Assembly (NCBI GenBank): GCA_964385195.1
Contig: CAYLOC010000002.1
Span: 1-47,932 of the forward strand
Length of the DNA stretch: 47,932 bases
Direction of reading: 5' to 3'
DNA from: CAYLOC01 sp964385195
GTDB lineage: Bacteria; Actinomycetota; Actinomycetes; Propionibacteriales; Nocardioidaceae
The position numbers were made by a program, and so were the translations under genes. Within the stretch, counting starts at the first letter, position 1; every line of letters starts with the position of its first letter. Under the pieces are notes generated by a model. The model saw nothing but the letters and a program-made list of their open reading frames with translations, was not told where the DNA came from and searched no databases. Shown in pieces: positions 16,136 through 25,144 of this stretch.

Positions 16136-16192
16136 CACCGCTGACCCACCGTTTCCGGGGCTTCGCCCCGCGAAATCGGTGGGTCAGCGGTG
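16136..16192. terminator. Strong bidirectional terminator
   Basis: A perfect 16-base inverted repeat (16136-16151 with 16177-16192) encloses a second perfect stem, CGGGG-CTTCG-CCCCG (16156-16170), giving a near-continuous stem. It lies between the convergent stops at 16114 and 16198. No U-tract follows, as is common in high-GC actinobacteria. Confidence 0.85.
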
Positions 16193-16197
16193 TTCGG

Positions 16198-19100
16198 TCA
16201 GGGGAGGTGGGTGCGGAGGAGGGTGGCCAGGTGCTGGGGACGCCGTCCGGCGAGGGCCTGGTCACCGAGCTGGTTCATCTGGAGCCGGCAGGAGAACCCG
16301 TCGGCGAGGACGCCGGCGTCGGGTTCGCCGACGAGGTAGGGCAGGAACGACTTCTCCGCGCATGCCTTGGACACGTCGTAGTGGCCGTCCTCGAAGCCGA
16401 AGTTTCCGGCCAGCCCGCAGCAGCCCTCGTCGACGGTGGTCACGGTGGCGCCGAGCTGCTTCAGCACCCGCAGGTCGGCGTCGGTGCCTGCCGTGGCGCG
16501 CTGGTGGCAGTGGAACTGCACCACCAGGTCCGAGGCATCGGCGCGCAGCGGCAGGTCACGGTCGAGGAGCACCTCGGCCAGGCCCCGTATCCGGCCGGCG
16601 ACCCGGCGGGCGCGTTCGGTGCCGAGCAGGTTGACCGCGTCGTCGCGCAACGCGGCGGCACAGCTGGGCTCGAGCACCACGACCGGCCGGGTGTCACCGG
16701 GCCGGTCCAGCGCGGCCACCGCATGCTGCATGACCCGACGGGCCACGCCGAGCTGTCCGGTGGAGACCCAGGTCAGCCCGCAGCACCCGCCGGCGCCTGC
16801 CGTCTCGGCGCGCAGCCCGGCTGCCGCGAGGACGGCGAGGGCGTCGTCGACCACCTCGGGCGCGAACGACGTGGTGAACGTGTCCAGCCACACCACCACC
16901 GAGGAGGAGTCCGCAGGGGTACGGCGTCTCGGGCGCCGTCGGCGTACCGGCTGCTCCGCCAGGCTCGGCAGGTCCCGATGCGGATCGATGCCCCCGATCC
17001 GCTTGGCGAGCCGCGACAGGAGCGGGCTGGACAGCACCCGGTTGGCCAGCCGCGGCATCCGCCGCCCCGCCGCGAGCCAGGCCGGGAGCCAGCCCATGCT
17101 GTAGTGCGACAGCGGACGCAGGCGCCCGCGGTACCGGTGGTGCAGGAACTCCGCCTTGTACGTCGCCATGTCCACCGAGACCGGACACTCGCTCTTGCAT
17201 GCCTTGCACATCAGGCACAGGTCCAGCGCCTCGTCGACCGCGTCGGACTGCCACCCCTGGTCGGCGAGGTCGCCGTCGAGCATCTCCTGCAGGAGGCGGG
17301 CGCGCCCGCGGGTGCTGTGCAGCTCGTTGTCGGTGGCCTGGAACGACGGGCACATCCCCCCGGTCTTGGACCGGCACGCGCCGACGCCGATACAGCGCCG
17401 CGTGGCCTTGCCGAGGTCGCCGTCGTCCTGCGGGTAGGTGAACGCGAGGTCCCTCGTGTGCGAGCGCAGCAACGAGTGCCGCAGCGCGTCATCGACCGGC
17501 AGCGGGTCGACGAGCACATGGGGGTTCAACAGTCCCTCGGGGTCGAACGCGGCCTTGAACGCGCCGAATGCCTCGATCACCGGCGCGGAGTACATGGTCT
17601 CCAGCAGCGCGGACCTGGCCCTGCCGTCACCGTGCTCCCCGGACAGCGACCCGTGATGCCGTACGACGACCTCGGCGGCCTCGTGCTGGAACCGTGCGAA
17701 CGCAGCGCGCCCGGCCGACGTGAGCATGTCGAAGTCAACCCGCGTGTGCACGCAGGCCTCACCGAAGTGGCCGTAGCTGATCCCGTGCAGCCCGTGGTCG
17801 GCGAGCAGCCGCTCCAGGTCGGCGAGGTAGCCGGGCAGGTTCTCCACCGGCACCGCCGCGTCCTCCCATCCGGGCCAGTACTCGCTGCCGTCGGGCAGCC
17901 GCGAGGACAGGCCGGCGCCACGTTCGCGTAACCGCCAGAACGCCGCCTGTTCGGCGGTGTGGGTGACCACGCGGGTCCCCAGGGGATCGGTCTCCCGGGC
18001 AGCCCGCTGTACCCACTCCGCGGCAGCCGCACACTCCTGCGGTGCGCCGCCGACCTCCATCATCAACCACGCTTTGCCCTCGGGCAGCTCGGGGCGACGG
18101 GCCGGTCCCGCGGTGGCGTCGTAGGAGGCAACCAGGGTCTCGTCCATCCCCTCGACGGTCAGGACCGGGAGGCGAGCCAGTACCGGCGCCGCCGCGGCGG
18201 CCGCGGCCAGGTCGGGGTAGCCGACGACCACCAGGTGCCGCACCTCCGGGGCCTCGACCAGGCGCACCGTGGCCGACGTGATCAGCCCACACGTTCCTTC
18301 CGACCCCACGAACGCCTTGGCCGGGTCGAAGCCGTTCTCGGCCAGCAGGTACTGCAGTCCGTATCCCGACACCTGCCGTCCGAACCGACCGGTCTCCCGG
18401 CGGATGTCGGCCGCCCAGCGGTCCCGGATGCCGGTCAGCGCCTGCTGCAGCGCAGCGTTGTCGCACACCGCTGCCCCCTCGCCCGGGGACCGCAGCGACG
18501 TCGTACTTCCGTCGGCGAGGACCAGGTCGACACCCAACGTGTTGGCCGACGTCGTGCCATACCCCATCGCCCGGGAGCCGCACGCGTTGGTGCCGATCAT
18601 CCCGCCCATCGTGCAGCGACCATGCGTGGACGGGTCCGGCCCGAACCGCAGCTGATGCACTCCCGCGGCAGTCTGGAGGTCGTCGAGCACCAGCCCGGGC
18701 TGCACCTCCGCCAGCCGCTGCTCGGGGTCGATCCGCAGCACCTGGTTCAGGTAGCGGCTGCAGTCGACGACCACACCGGACCCGATCGCGTCCCCGGCGA
18801 GACTCGTGCCCCCACCGCGTGCAGTCACCGGGACGCCCGCATCCCGGCAGGCCGTCATCGTGGTGACCAGGTCCGCGGCCGTCCTCGGGAACACCACCGC
18901 CCGCGGCGGCACCCGGTGGTTCGACGCGTCGAAAGAGTACGCCGCCCGGGTGCCGTCGTCGTCGTACACCTCACCGCTGAGCCGGCGGGCGAGGTCACGG
19001 ACGAAGGAGGCGGACTGCACCACGGACTGCACCACGGNNNNNNNNNNNNNNNNNNNNNNNNNNNNNNNNNNNNNNNNNNNNNNNNNNNNNNNNNNNNNNN

Positions 19101-19202
19101 NNNNNNNNNNNNNNNNNNNNNNNNNNNNNNNNNNNNNCGGCGGGCGAGGTCACGGACGAAGGAGGCGGACTGCACCACGGACTGCACCACGGCCTGCGAC
19201 AT
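16198..19202 (-). CDS. FAD-linked oxidase fused to Fe-S domain (D-lactate dehydrogenase-like); interrupted by a false gap
   Basis: The N-terminal half is a vanillyl-alcohol-oxidase-type FAD domain (VTARGGGTSLAGDAIGSG, then GRCTMGGMIGTNACGSRAMG). The C-terminal half carries two ferredoxin-like cluster motifs (CIGVGACRSKTGGMCPSF and CLMCKACKSECPV). Two CCG-type motifs (GGCCGL, EGCCGLAGNFG) follow. This order is found in quinone-linked D-lactate or 2-hydroxyacid dehydrogenases of about 950 residues. The ATG at 19202 gives MSQAVVQSVVQSASFVRDLA. The 100-N run plus one copy of its 55-base flank must be removed to keep the frame; that yields 949 residues. As written the frame is broken. Confidence 0.9.
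19038..19137. other. 100-N gap flanked by identical 55-base sequence (overlapping contig ends)
   Basis: Bases 18983-19037 and 19138-19192 are identical. Collapsing one copy and the Ns restores the reading frame of the FAD/Fe-S gene, so no sequence appears to be missing here. Confidence 0.95.
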
Positions 19203-19267
19203 GGCGCCAGCATCTCACCGACTCCGTCGGCGGGGGGTGTTAGGTCTACCCCAACTGTGGAGTCCGC

Positions 19268-19303
19268 CCCACTGATACCGGCCCAAACCGGTGGTGAAGT
19301 GGG
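19268..19303 (+). promoter_or_regulatory. Leader hairpin in front of the ABC transporter gene
   Basis: CCCACT (19268-19273) pairs with AGTGGG (19298-19303) and, inside it, ACCGG with CCGGT (19277-19281 / 19288-19292) around CCCAAA. The 3' arm covers the only purine-rich ribosome-binding stretch before the ATG at 19308. Folding would therefore hide the start. Confidence 0.4.
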
Positions 19304-19307
19304 CGAC

Positions 19308-20081
19308 ATGACACAAACGCAACTCGCCGAGCCCGCGGCATCCGCGGCTCCCCAGAACGTACCTGCCGTCGAGCTGCGGGAGGTAACCCGAACGTACGGA
19401 CGGCGTGATACCGCCGTACACGCCCTCGATGAGGTCACGATCCGCTTCCCGCACGCGCGATGGACGGCGGTGATGGGACCGTCCGGCTCCGGCAAGTCGA
19501 CCCTGCTGCACTGTGCGGCCGGGCTGGAGGGGGTCACCAGCGGCGAGGTGCTGCTGGCGGGCACCGACATCACCGGCGCCTCCGATGAGGAGCTCACCGC
19601 CCTGCGCAGAGAGACCGTCGGCTTCGTCTTCCAGAGCTTCAACCTGATCGGGTCCCTGACCGCGGAGCAGAACGTGGCCCTGCCGCTGCGGCTCGCGGGA
19701 CAGCGCGTCTCCGGCCGGGACGTCAAAGAGGTGCTGGCAAGTGTGGGTCTCGCCGACCGGAGGAAGCACCGCCCGCGGGAGCTGTCCGGCGGTCAGCGGC
19801 AGCGCGTGGCCATCGCGCGGGCCATGGTGACCCGTCCGGCCGTGCTGTTCGCCGACGAGCCGACGGGGGCGCTGGACTCCACGTCGGCGCGGACGGTGCT
19901 GGGGCTGCTCCGGCAGATGGTGGACCAGTCGGGCCAGAGCATCGTCATGGTGACGCACGATCCGGCAGCAGCAGCACGTGCGGACTCCGTGCTGTTCCTC
20001 TCCGACGGCCGCATCGTCGACCACGCCGACCGGCCGAGCGCGGCAGACGTCGCCGAACGCCTCGCGGCCCTGGAGGCGTGA
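19308..20081 (+). CDS. ABC transporter ATP-binding protein, MacB/LolD type
   Basis: The 257-residue protein has Walker A GPSGSGKST (57-65), Q-loop VFQSFNLIGSLTA, signature LSGGQRQRVAIARA, Walker B AVLFADEPTGALD and H-loop VTHD. The FxxFNLxxxLTxxxNVxLPL stretch marks the MacB/LolD/YknY group, whose ATPases work with FtsX-type permeases. They move peptides, lipids or drugs, or couple ATP use to periplasmic work. The ATG at 19308 is preferred over an in-frame codon at 19257. The permease gene starts four bases after its stop. No two-component sensor, common beside such transporters, is adjacent. Confidence 0.93.
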   Translation: MTQTQLAEPAASAAPQNVPAVELREVTRTYGRRDTAVHALDEVTIRFPHARWTAVMGPSGSGKSTLLHCAAGLEGVTSGEVLLAGTDITGASDEELTALRRETVGFVFQSFNLIGSLTAEQNVALPLRLAGQRVSGRDVKEVLASVGLADRRKHRPRELSGGQRQRVAIARAMVTRPAVLFADEPTGALDSTSARTVLGLLRQMVDQSGQSIVMVTHDPAAAARADSVLFLSDGRIVDHADRPSAADVAERLAALEA

Positions 20082-20085
20082 GACC

Positions 20086-22026
20086 ATGTTCGCGCTTTCT
20101 TGGAGTACCTTCCGCGAGCGGTGGCAACTGTTCCTCGGCTCGATCCTCACCGTCGGCATCGGCGTCGCCCTCGTCCAGTCCTCACTGCTGATCCTCGTCA
20201 CGGCGGCAACGTTCACACCGTCTGCGGGCCTGTCCTTCCTGGAACGCGCGCAGGTGATGGACCACTACGTCCTGGCGATCCCGGTCGTGGGCATCACCCT
20301 CGCGCTGGCCTTGTTCCTGACCATCTTCATCGTCAGTTCCACATTCGCCTTCACCGTCGCCCAACGCCGACGGGACCTCGCCCTGCTCCGGCTCACCGGA
20401 GGCAGCCGGAAACAGGTACGCCGACTGTTGCTGTCCGAGGCGACACTGCTCGGGCTGGTGGGGACCGCCATCGGCGTACCGCTGGGGCTGTTGCTGATAC
20501 GGGTGCAGACGTGGCTGCTCGTCTCGTTCGACTTCCTTCCCGCCGGCTTCCACCCGGAGTGGCGCAGTTGGATCCTTGCGGTGTCGGTCGGCATCGGTCT
20601 CGCCGTGGCGCTCGCCGGAGTGCTCGTCGCCTCGCGCCGCGCGGGGCGGGTACGACCGCTGGAGGCCCTGCGCGGCACCGGTGCGGAAGCGCGCGTGATG
20701 ACCGCGCCCCGGTGGTTCTTCGGGGTCGTGTTCCTCGCGATCGCTGCCGTCTTGACCGTGACCGCCCAGGTGGTGGACCCGTCCGGGGCGATGCCGCTGA
20801 CCATGCTCGTCTCGCTCGCCGCCGCCGTCGGCCTGTCCGCGCTGAGCCCGGTCGTCGTCCCGCTGCTCGGGCGGATACTGCGGCTGTTGCTACGGCGTAC
20901 CGGCCCCGTCGGCGCCATCGCCACCGCGAACGTGCGGGACGGCGTACGGCGGAACGCAGCGACGGCGGCACCGCTGATCATGCTCGTCGGTATCGTCGTC
21001 GGACTGCTCGGCACGTCGTTCTCCCTCACGGAGGCCTCGGAGCAGACGCTGCGCCGTGACACGACGGCGGACCTCGTCGTCACCTCCTCGCTGCACGACG
21101 CGGGCGGCATTGACCGGGTTCCCGGGGTCGCCAGCACATCCGTCGAGACCGATGTGCCGCTGGTGATCACCGACCTGGAGCGCAGCGATGACCTTGCCGG
21201 AGACCAGGAGTCCGCGACGGCACGGGTCGTCGATGCGGGCGACTACCGGCAGGCGCACCGCCTGCGCGCGACCGCGGGCTCGCTCGACGCGCTGCACGGG
21301 CACGCCGTTGCGCTCGGACCCGGGCGCTCCGGGGAGCTCGGGCTGTCCCTCGGTGACACGATCCATCTCCGGATCGGGGATCGGCAGGTCACCCTCCCGA
21401 TCGTTGCCGTCCTTCCCACGACGACGTACGGCGGCGCCGACCTGTTGCTCCCGAAGGGCATCGTGCCGGAGTCGGCGCTCACCTCCGCGTCCACGCAGAC
21501 GTTTGTGTCGACAACGGGCGGGACCGAGGACGGCGCGGTCGGAGACGACATCGGTGCCGCGATACCCGGGACCGTTGAAAGCGCCTCGGCATGGGTGCAA
21601 CACCATGCCGAGGCGGAGCAGAACACCCAGCTGCGGATCTTCACCGTGCTGCTCGGGATGGCAGGGCTGTACGCGCTGTTCGCGGCGATCAACGCGGTCG
21701 TGATCGCTGCAGCCGCCCGTCGGGCTGAGTTCGCCACGGCCCGGCTGAGCGGGCTCACCCGGAGGCAAGTGGTGCGGATGGCGGTGCTCGAGTCCGCGAC
21801 GGTCACCGCGATCGGCGTCGGGCTCGGCGGCGTTGCCGCCGCCGGGGCGATCCTGGGCATGCGGGGCGCGCTAGAGCGCATGACCGGCTCCGGGGTCATC
21901 GACCTCCCATGGATGGCCATCGGGGCTCTCGTGGCCGGCGCGTTCCTCGTTACTGGCCTGACGAGCCTGTGGACGGCGCGTTCGGCGACACGGACCAACC
22001 CGGTCTCGTTGGTCGGCGCGGACTGA
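20086..22026 (+). CDS. FtsX-like ABC permease
   Basis: The 646-residue protein has an N-terminal membrane helix, a first FtsX unit (VAQRRRDLALLRLTGGSRKQVRRLLLSEATLLG, residues about 90-190) and further helices. A soluble extracellular domain of about 200 residues (roughly 330-520) follows. A second FtsX unit (FATARLSGLTRRQVVRMAVLESATV) lies near the end. This duplicated layout is typical of single-gene permeases paired with MacB-type ATPases in actinobacteria. GGAGG lies just upstream of the ATG at 20086. It forms a two-gene operon with the ATPase; the substrate is unknown. Confidence 0.9.
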   Translation: MFALSWSTFRERWQLFLGSILTVGIGVALVQSSLLILVTAATFTPSAGLSFLERAQVMDHYVLAIPVVGITLALALFLTIFIVSSTFAFTVAQRRRDLALLRLTGGSRKQVRRLLLSEATLLGLVGTAIGVPLGLLLIRVQTWLLVSFDFLPAGFHPEWRSWILAVSVGIGLAVALAGVLVASRRAGRVRPLEALRGTGAEARVMTAPRWFFGVVFLAIAAVLTVTAQVVDPSGAMPLTMLVSLAAAVGLSALSPVVVPLLGRILRLLLRRTGPVGAIATANVRDGVRRNAATAAPLIMLVGIVVGLLGTSFSLTEASEQTLRRDTTADLVVTSSLHDAGGIDRVPGVASTSVETDVPLVITDLERSDDLAGDQESATARVVDAGDYRQAHRLRATAGSLDALHGHAVALGPGRSGELGLSLGDTIHLRIGDRQVTLPIVAVLPTTTYGGADLLLPKGIVPESALTSASTQTFVSTTGGTEDGAVGDDIGAAIPGTVESASAWVQHHAEAEQNTQLRIFTVLLGMAGLYALFAAINAVVIAAAARRAEFATARLSGLTRRQVVRMAVLESATVTAIGVGLGGVAAAGAILGMRGALERMTGSGVIDLPWMAIGALVAGAFLVTGLTSLWTARSATRTNPVSLVGAD

Positions 22027-22055
22027 GCGGACGGGGAGGACGGCCGGGCGGCAGG

Positions 22056-22083
22056 GCGGCGGCGCGGGACCACGCGCCGCCGC
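22056..22083 (+). terminator. GC-rich hairpin after the permease gene
   Basis: GCGGCGGCGCG (22056-22066) pairs perfectly with CGCGCCGCCGC (22073-22083) around GGACCA. It lies 30 bases after the permease stop and 18 bases before the next start. Confidence 0.65.
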
Positions 22084-22101
22084 TCTGCGACACTGAGAGC
22101 C

Positions 22102-23970
22102 ATGCACGTGGCGCTGTGGCTGGTGGTGCTCGCCGCGGTTGTCACTGCCACCAGTGCCGTGTCGCACCGGCTGGCGCTGCCGGCTCCGCTGGTGCTGACC
22201 GTCGTCGGGATCGGCGCCTCGTTCGTGCCCGGCGTGCCCCAGGTGCAGCTGAGCCCGACCGTCGTCCTCGTCGGGTTCCTGCCCCCGCTGCTGTACGCCG
22301 CAGCGCTGCGCTCGTCCCTGGTGGAGTTCCGCCGCAACCGGCGCCCGATCTCGTTCCTGTCCGTCGGGCTGGTGATCATCAACACCGTCGTCGTCGGTGT
22401 CGTGGTGTGGTGGCTGCTGCCGGTACCGCCCGCGGCGGCGTTCGCGCTCGGCGCCGTGGTGGGGCCACCGGACGCGGTGGCGGCCACGTCGGTGGCACGC
22501 CGGGTCGGGATGCCGCGGCGGCTCGTCACGATCCTGGAGGGCGAGGGCCTGGTGAACGACGGCACCGCCCTGGTCGCGCTTCGTACGGCGATCGCGGCCA
22601 TCGGCGGAACCGTGACGGTGGGGGAGGTGCTCGGCGGCTTCGTGCTGTCAGTCGTCGGCGGCGTGGTCATCGGCATCGTGGTCGCCTACGCCGTCGGTGC
22701 GGTCCGGGCCCGGATCGAGGACAACCTGGTAGAGACCTCGATCTCGATGATGACGCCGTTCGTCGCCTACCTGGTGGCCGAGGAGGCGCATGCCTCCGGC
22801 GTCCTGGCCGTGGTCACGGTGGGGCTCATGCTTGCCCACAAGTCGCACCTGTTGCAGTCGGCATCCTCGCGGATCTTCGAGCGGAACACCTGGCTGACCG
22901 TGCAGTTCCTGCTGGAGAACGCGGTCTTCTTGCTGATCGGGCTGGAGGTCCGGCAGATCCTGGAAGCCGCCGGCGCCAGCGACCTGCCCCCGGGCCTGAT
23001 CGTCACCGCCTGCATCGTGGTGCCGGCTGTCGTCATTCTGATCCGGATCGCGGCGGTGTTCCCCGCTGCCTACCTGTCCAGCCTCGTGCCGTGGATGCGC
23101 CGTCCCGGGGAGACGGCTCTTCCGTGGCAGTACCCGGCGGCGGTGTCGTGGGCCGGGATGCGGGGAGTGGTGACGCTCGCCGCAGCGTTCGTGCTGCCGG
23201 AGAGCACCCCGCACCGGGAGACGCTGATCCTGCTTGCCATGGTCGTCACCGCGGTCACGCTGTTGCTGCAGGGCTCGACGCTGCCCTCGGTGCTGCGTGC
23301 CCTGGGGCTGCAGGGACCGGACCCGGACGAGGACGCCCTCCAGGCGGCGTCGGTCCAGCAGCGGGTCTCCGGCGCCGGGCTCAACGCGCTCGATGAGCTG
23401 CTGACGGGGCAGGAGCGCTCTGAGGTGGTGGATCGCCTTCGGCGTCGTGCCCATGAGCGGAGCAACGCCTACTGGGAGCGGCTCGGCGGGACCGCCGAGA
23501 CCCCCAACGACGAGTACGTGCGGCTCCGGTTGGAGATGATCGACGCCGAACGGGCCGAGCTGGTCCGCATCCGCGACAGCGGCTCGGTACCCCCCGACGT
23601 ACTGAAGCTGGTGCAGGCCTCCATCGACATCGAGGAGACGGTGCTGGAGCGGTTGGAGTCGGTGAGCCCGGAGGAACGAGAGGAGGAGCTGACCGCCCCG
23701 GTCACGGTCCGCAACGCCTGTCAGCACCTGGTCGACGCGCGGCGTACACCGACCCCCCGTACGCCGGACGGGTGCGAGGAGTGCCTGCAGCAAGGTATGC
23801 GATGGGTGCACCTGCGCCTATGCATGGCGTGTGGCCATGTCGGCTGCTGCGACTCCTCCCCGGGAAAGCACGGCACCCGGCACTACGAAGAGACCCACCA
23901 TCCCGTGATGCGCAGCTTCGAGCCCGGCGAGGCCTGGCGGTGGTGCTTCGTCGACCACCGGCTGGGCTGA
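22102..23970 (+). CDS. CPA1-family Na+/H+ antiporter fused to a UBP-type zinc finger
   Basis: Residues about 1-420 are a CPA1 (NhaP/NHE-like) antiporter: many hydrophobic helices, VVGPPDAVAATSVARR and the ion-site ND motif in EGEGLVNDGTALV. Residues about 420-530 form a charged cytosolic segment. The last 85 residues are a UBP-type zinc finger: ACQHL, GCEECLQQG, LCMACGHVGCCD, KHGTRHYEETHHPV, WRWCFVDH. All the expected cysteine and histidine ligands are present. The antiporter exchanges Na+ or K+ for H+ across the cytoplasmic membrane. In eukaryotes the zinc finger binds free ubiquitin C-termini; in a bacterium its ligand is unknown. It is transcribed alone. Confidence 0.92.
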   Translation: MHVALWLVVLAAVVTATSAVSHRLALPAPLVLTVVGIGASFVPGVPQVQLSPTVVLVGFLPPLLYAAALRSSLVEFRRNRRPISFLSVGLVIINTVVVGVVVWWLLPVPPAAAFALGAVVGPPDAVAATSVARRVGMPRRLVTILEGEGLVNDGTALVALRTAIAAIGGTVTVGEVLGGFVLSVVGGVVIGIVVAYAVGAVRARIEDNLVETSISMMTPFVAYLVAEEAHASGVLAVVTVGLMLAHKSHLLQSASSRIFERNTWLTVQFLLENAVFLLIGLEVRQILEAAGASDLPPGLIVTACIVVPAVVILIRIAAVFPAAYLSSLVPWMRRPGETALPWQYPAAVSWAGMRGVVTLAAAFVLPESTPHRETLILLAMVVTAVTLLLQGSTLPSVLRALGLQGPDPDEDALQAASVQQRVSGAGLNALDELLTGQERSEVVDRLRRRAHERSNAYWERLGGTAETPNDEYVRLRLEMIDAERAELVRIRDSGSVPPDVLKLVQASIDIEETVLERLESVSPEEREEELTAPVTVRNACQHLVDARRTPTPRTPDGCEECLQQGMRWVHLRLCMACGHVGCCDSSPGKHGTRHYEETHHPVMRSFEPGEAWRWCFVDHRLG

Positions 23971-23999
23971 CGTCCGCGTGGTTGCCGGCGGGTTGCCCG

Positions 24000-24060
24000 G
24001 TGCTGCGGCAGCAGTTCGTTGTCTCTCGCCGGAATCGAGAACAAACTGCTGCCGCACCAC
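24000..24060. repeat. 61-base palindromic element, copy 1
   Basis: TGCTGCGGCAGCAGTTCGTT at the left pairs with AACAAACTGCTGCCGCA at the right, forming a stem of about 17 bases with one mismatch. The same element occurs at 40087-40147 with 55 of 61 bases identical and most differences in the loop. It lies between two genes on the same strand. Confidence 0.8.
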
Positions 24061-24106
24061 CGCTCGGCCTCCGCGCACTGCTTAGACTTCCGGGCATGGG
24101 GCTCGC

Positions 24107-24919
24107 GTGGAACCGGTGATCACCTCCGCTGCCAACCCCTTGGTCAAGCGGGTACGCCGACTGGCCCAGCGACGTCACCGGGCTGCGGAGTCTGCTGCGG
24201 TCGTGGAGGGGATCCAGCCGGTCCGGCAGGCCGCGGAGGCGGGGTTCGTCCTCGACACGCTTCTCGTCGCGCCGGAGCTGTTGCGCGCCGAGTCCGCCGC
24301 CCGTTTCGTGGCCGCGCAGGAGGACGCCGGGGTGCACGTCGCACGCCTCAGCGCCGAGCTGTTCACCCGCCTGTCCGGCCGGGAGGGGCCGACCGGCCTC
24401 GCCGCCATCGTGGCGACCACTGCGCCCCCGTTGGAGTCGGTGCCGGTCCCCGACGTTGCGACGTACCTCGTGCTGGATCGGCTGGGGAACCCGGGGAACC
24501 TGGGGACGATCCTGCGTACCGCCGACGCTGCCGGCGTCCCGGCGGTGCTGCTGCTCGGACCGACGGCGGACCCGTGGGATCCGGCGGCGGTCAAGGCGAG
24601 CATGGGCGCGGTCTTCCACGTGCCCGTCGTACGTCTCGACGACGAGGACACGCTGTACCGGTGGGCACGGGAACACCGGATCAGCGTCGCGGCCACCGCC
24701 CCCCGGGCCGAGCAGCGCGTGTGGGACCTCGACCCGCCGCCGCGGCTGGCGCTGCTTCTCGGCCCCGAGGGGGAAGGGCTGGACGAGCAGTCACTGCGCC
24801 GCGCCGACCTGCAGGTAAGCCTTCCCATGGTCGGCACCGCGGAGTCGCTCAACGTTGCCGTGGCCGCGGGGATCCTGACCTATGAGGTCTGGCATCGCCG
24901 GGCCGGAGCCGGTGCGTGA
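24107..24919 (+). CDS. TrmH/SpoU-family RNA 2'-O-methyltransferase
   Basis: The 270-residue protein has an N-terminal substrate-binding domain (ITSAANPLVKRVRRLAQRRHR). A SPOUT catalytic domain follows with its three knot motifs: DRLGNPGNLGTILRTADAAG, LALLLGPEGEGL and LPMVGTAESLNVAVAAGILTYE. These enzymes methylate ribose 2'-OH groups of rRNA or tRNA with SAM. The exact site cannot be told; relatives include 23S rRNA modifiers and tRNA Gm18 enzymes. The start is a GTG. A TAGACT at 24083-24088 may be the -10 box. A palindromic repeat lies just upstream. Confidence 0.92.
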   Translation: MEPVITSAANPLVKRVRRLAQRRHRAAESAAVVEGIQPVRQAAEAGFVLDTLLVAPELLRAESAARFVAAQEDAGVHVARLSAELFTRLSGREGPTGLAAIVATTAPPLESVPVPDVATYLVLDRLGNPGNLGTILRTADAAGVPAVLLLGPTADPWDPAAVKASMGAVFHVPVVRLDDEDTLYRWAREHRISVAATAPRAEQRVWDLDPPPRLALLLGPEGEGLDEQSLRRADLQVSLPMVGTAESLNVAVAAGILTYEVWHRRAGAGA

Positions 24920-25130
24920 CCCCACTCCGGGATCTGCGCCGGCCGGACACGCTGCCCTCCTCCCAGGCGCCGCCGCGTCGCTCAGGGTTGACGGGGACCG
25001 CCGCCCGGTGGCCCGTGGCGGCGGCGCGCACGTTCCCGTCTCCGCGTCGCTCTCAGGGTCCTGCGGACCAGCATGCGTACCAGACGTCCAAGACCAGCCA
25101 TCGCCCAACCTCCCTGACTCGCTGCGTCCT

Positions 25131-25136
25131 TATGCT
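25131..25136 (+). promoter_or_regulatory. -10 box TATGCT, leaderless-type start of hrpA
   Basis: TATGCT is followed by eight bases and the ATG at 25145 with no Shine-Dalgarno sequence. The 225 bases before it (24920-25144) hold no recognisable gene. Confidence 0.45.
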
Positions 25137-25144
25137 TGACCCTA

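Noticed and set aside
13079..16138. 1019-codon open frame on the minus strand
   Set aside because: It mirrors the M6 metallopeptidase gene and the DUF4396 gene and has no family signature; high GC keeps antisense frames open.
19038..19137. Ns as evidence of missing genes or an insertion at the three gaps
   Set aside because: Identical 55-base flanks and restored reading frames at two of the gaps show that contig ends overlap; nothing needs to be missing there.
24000..24060. LexA/SOS box inside the palindromic element
   Set aside because: The centre does not match the actinobacterial CGAAC-N4-GTTCG pattern and the same element lies at an unrelated gene pair.
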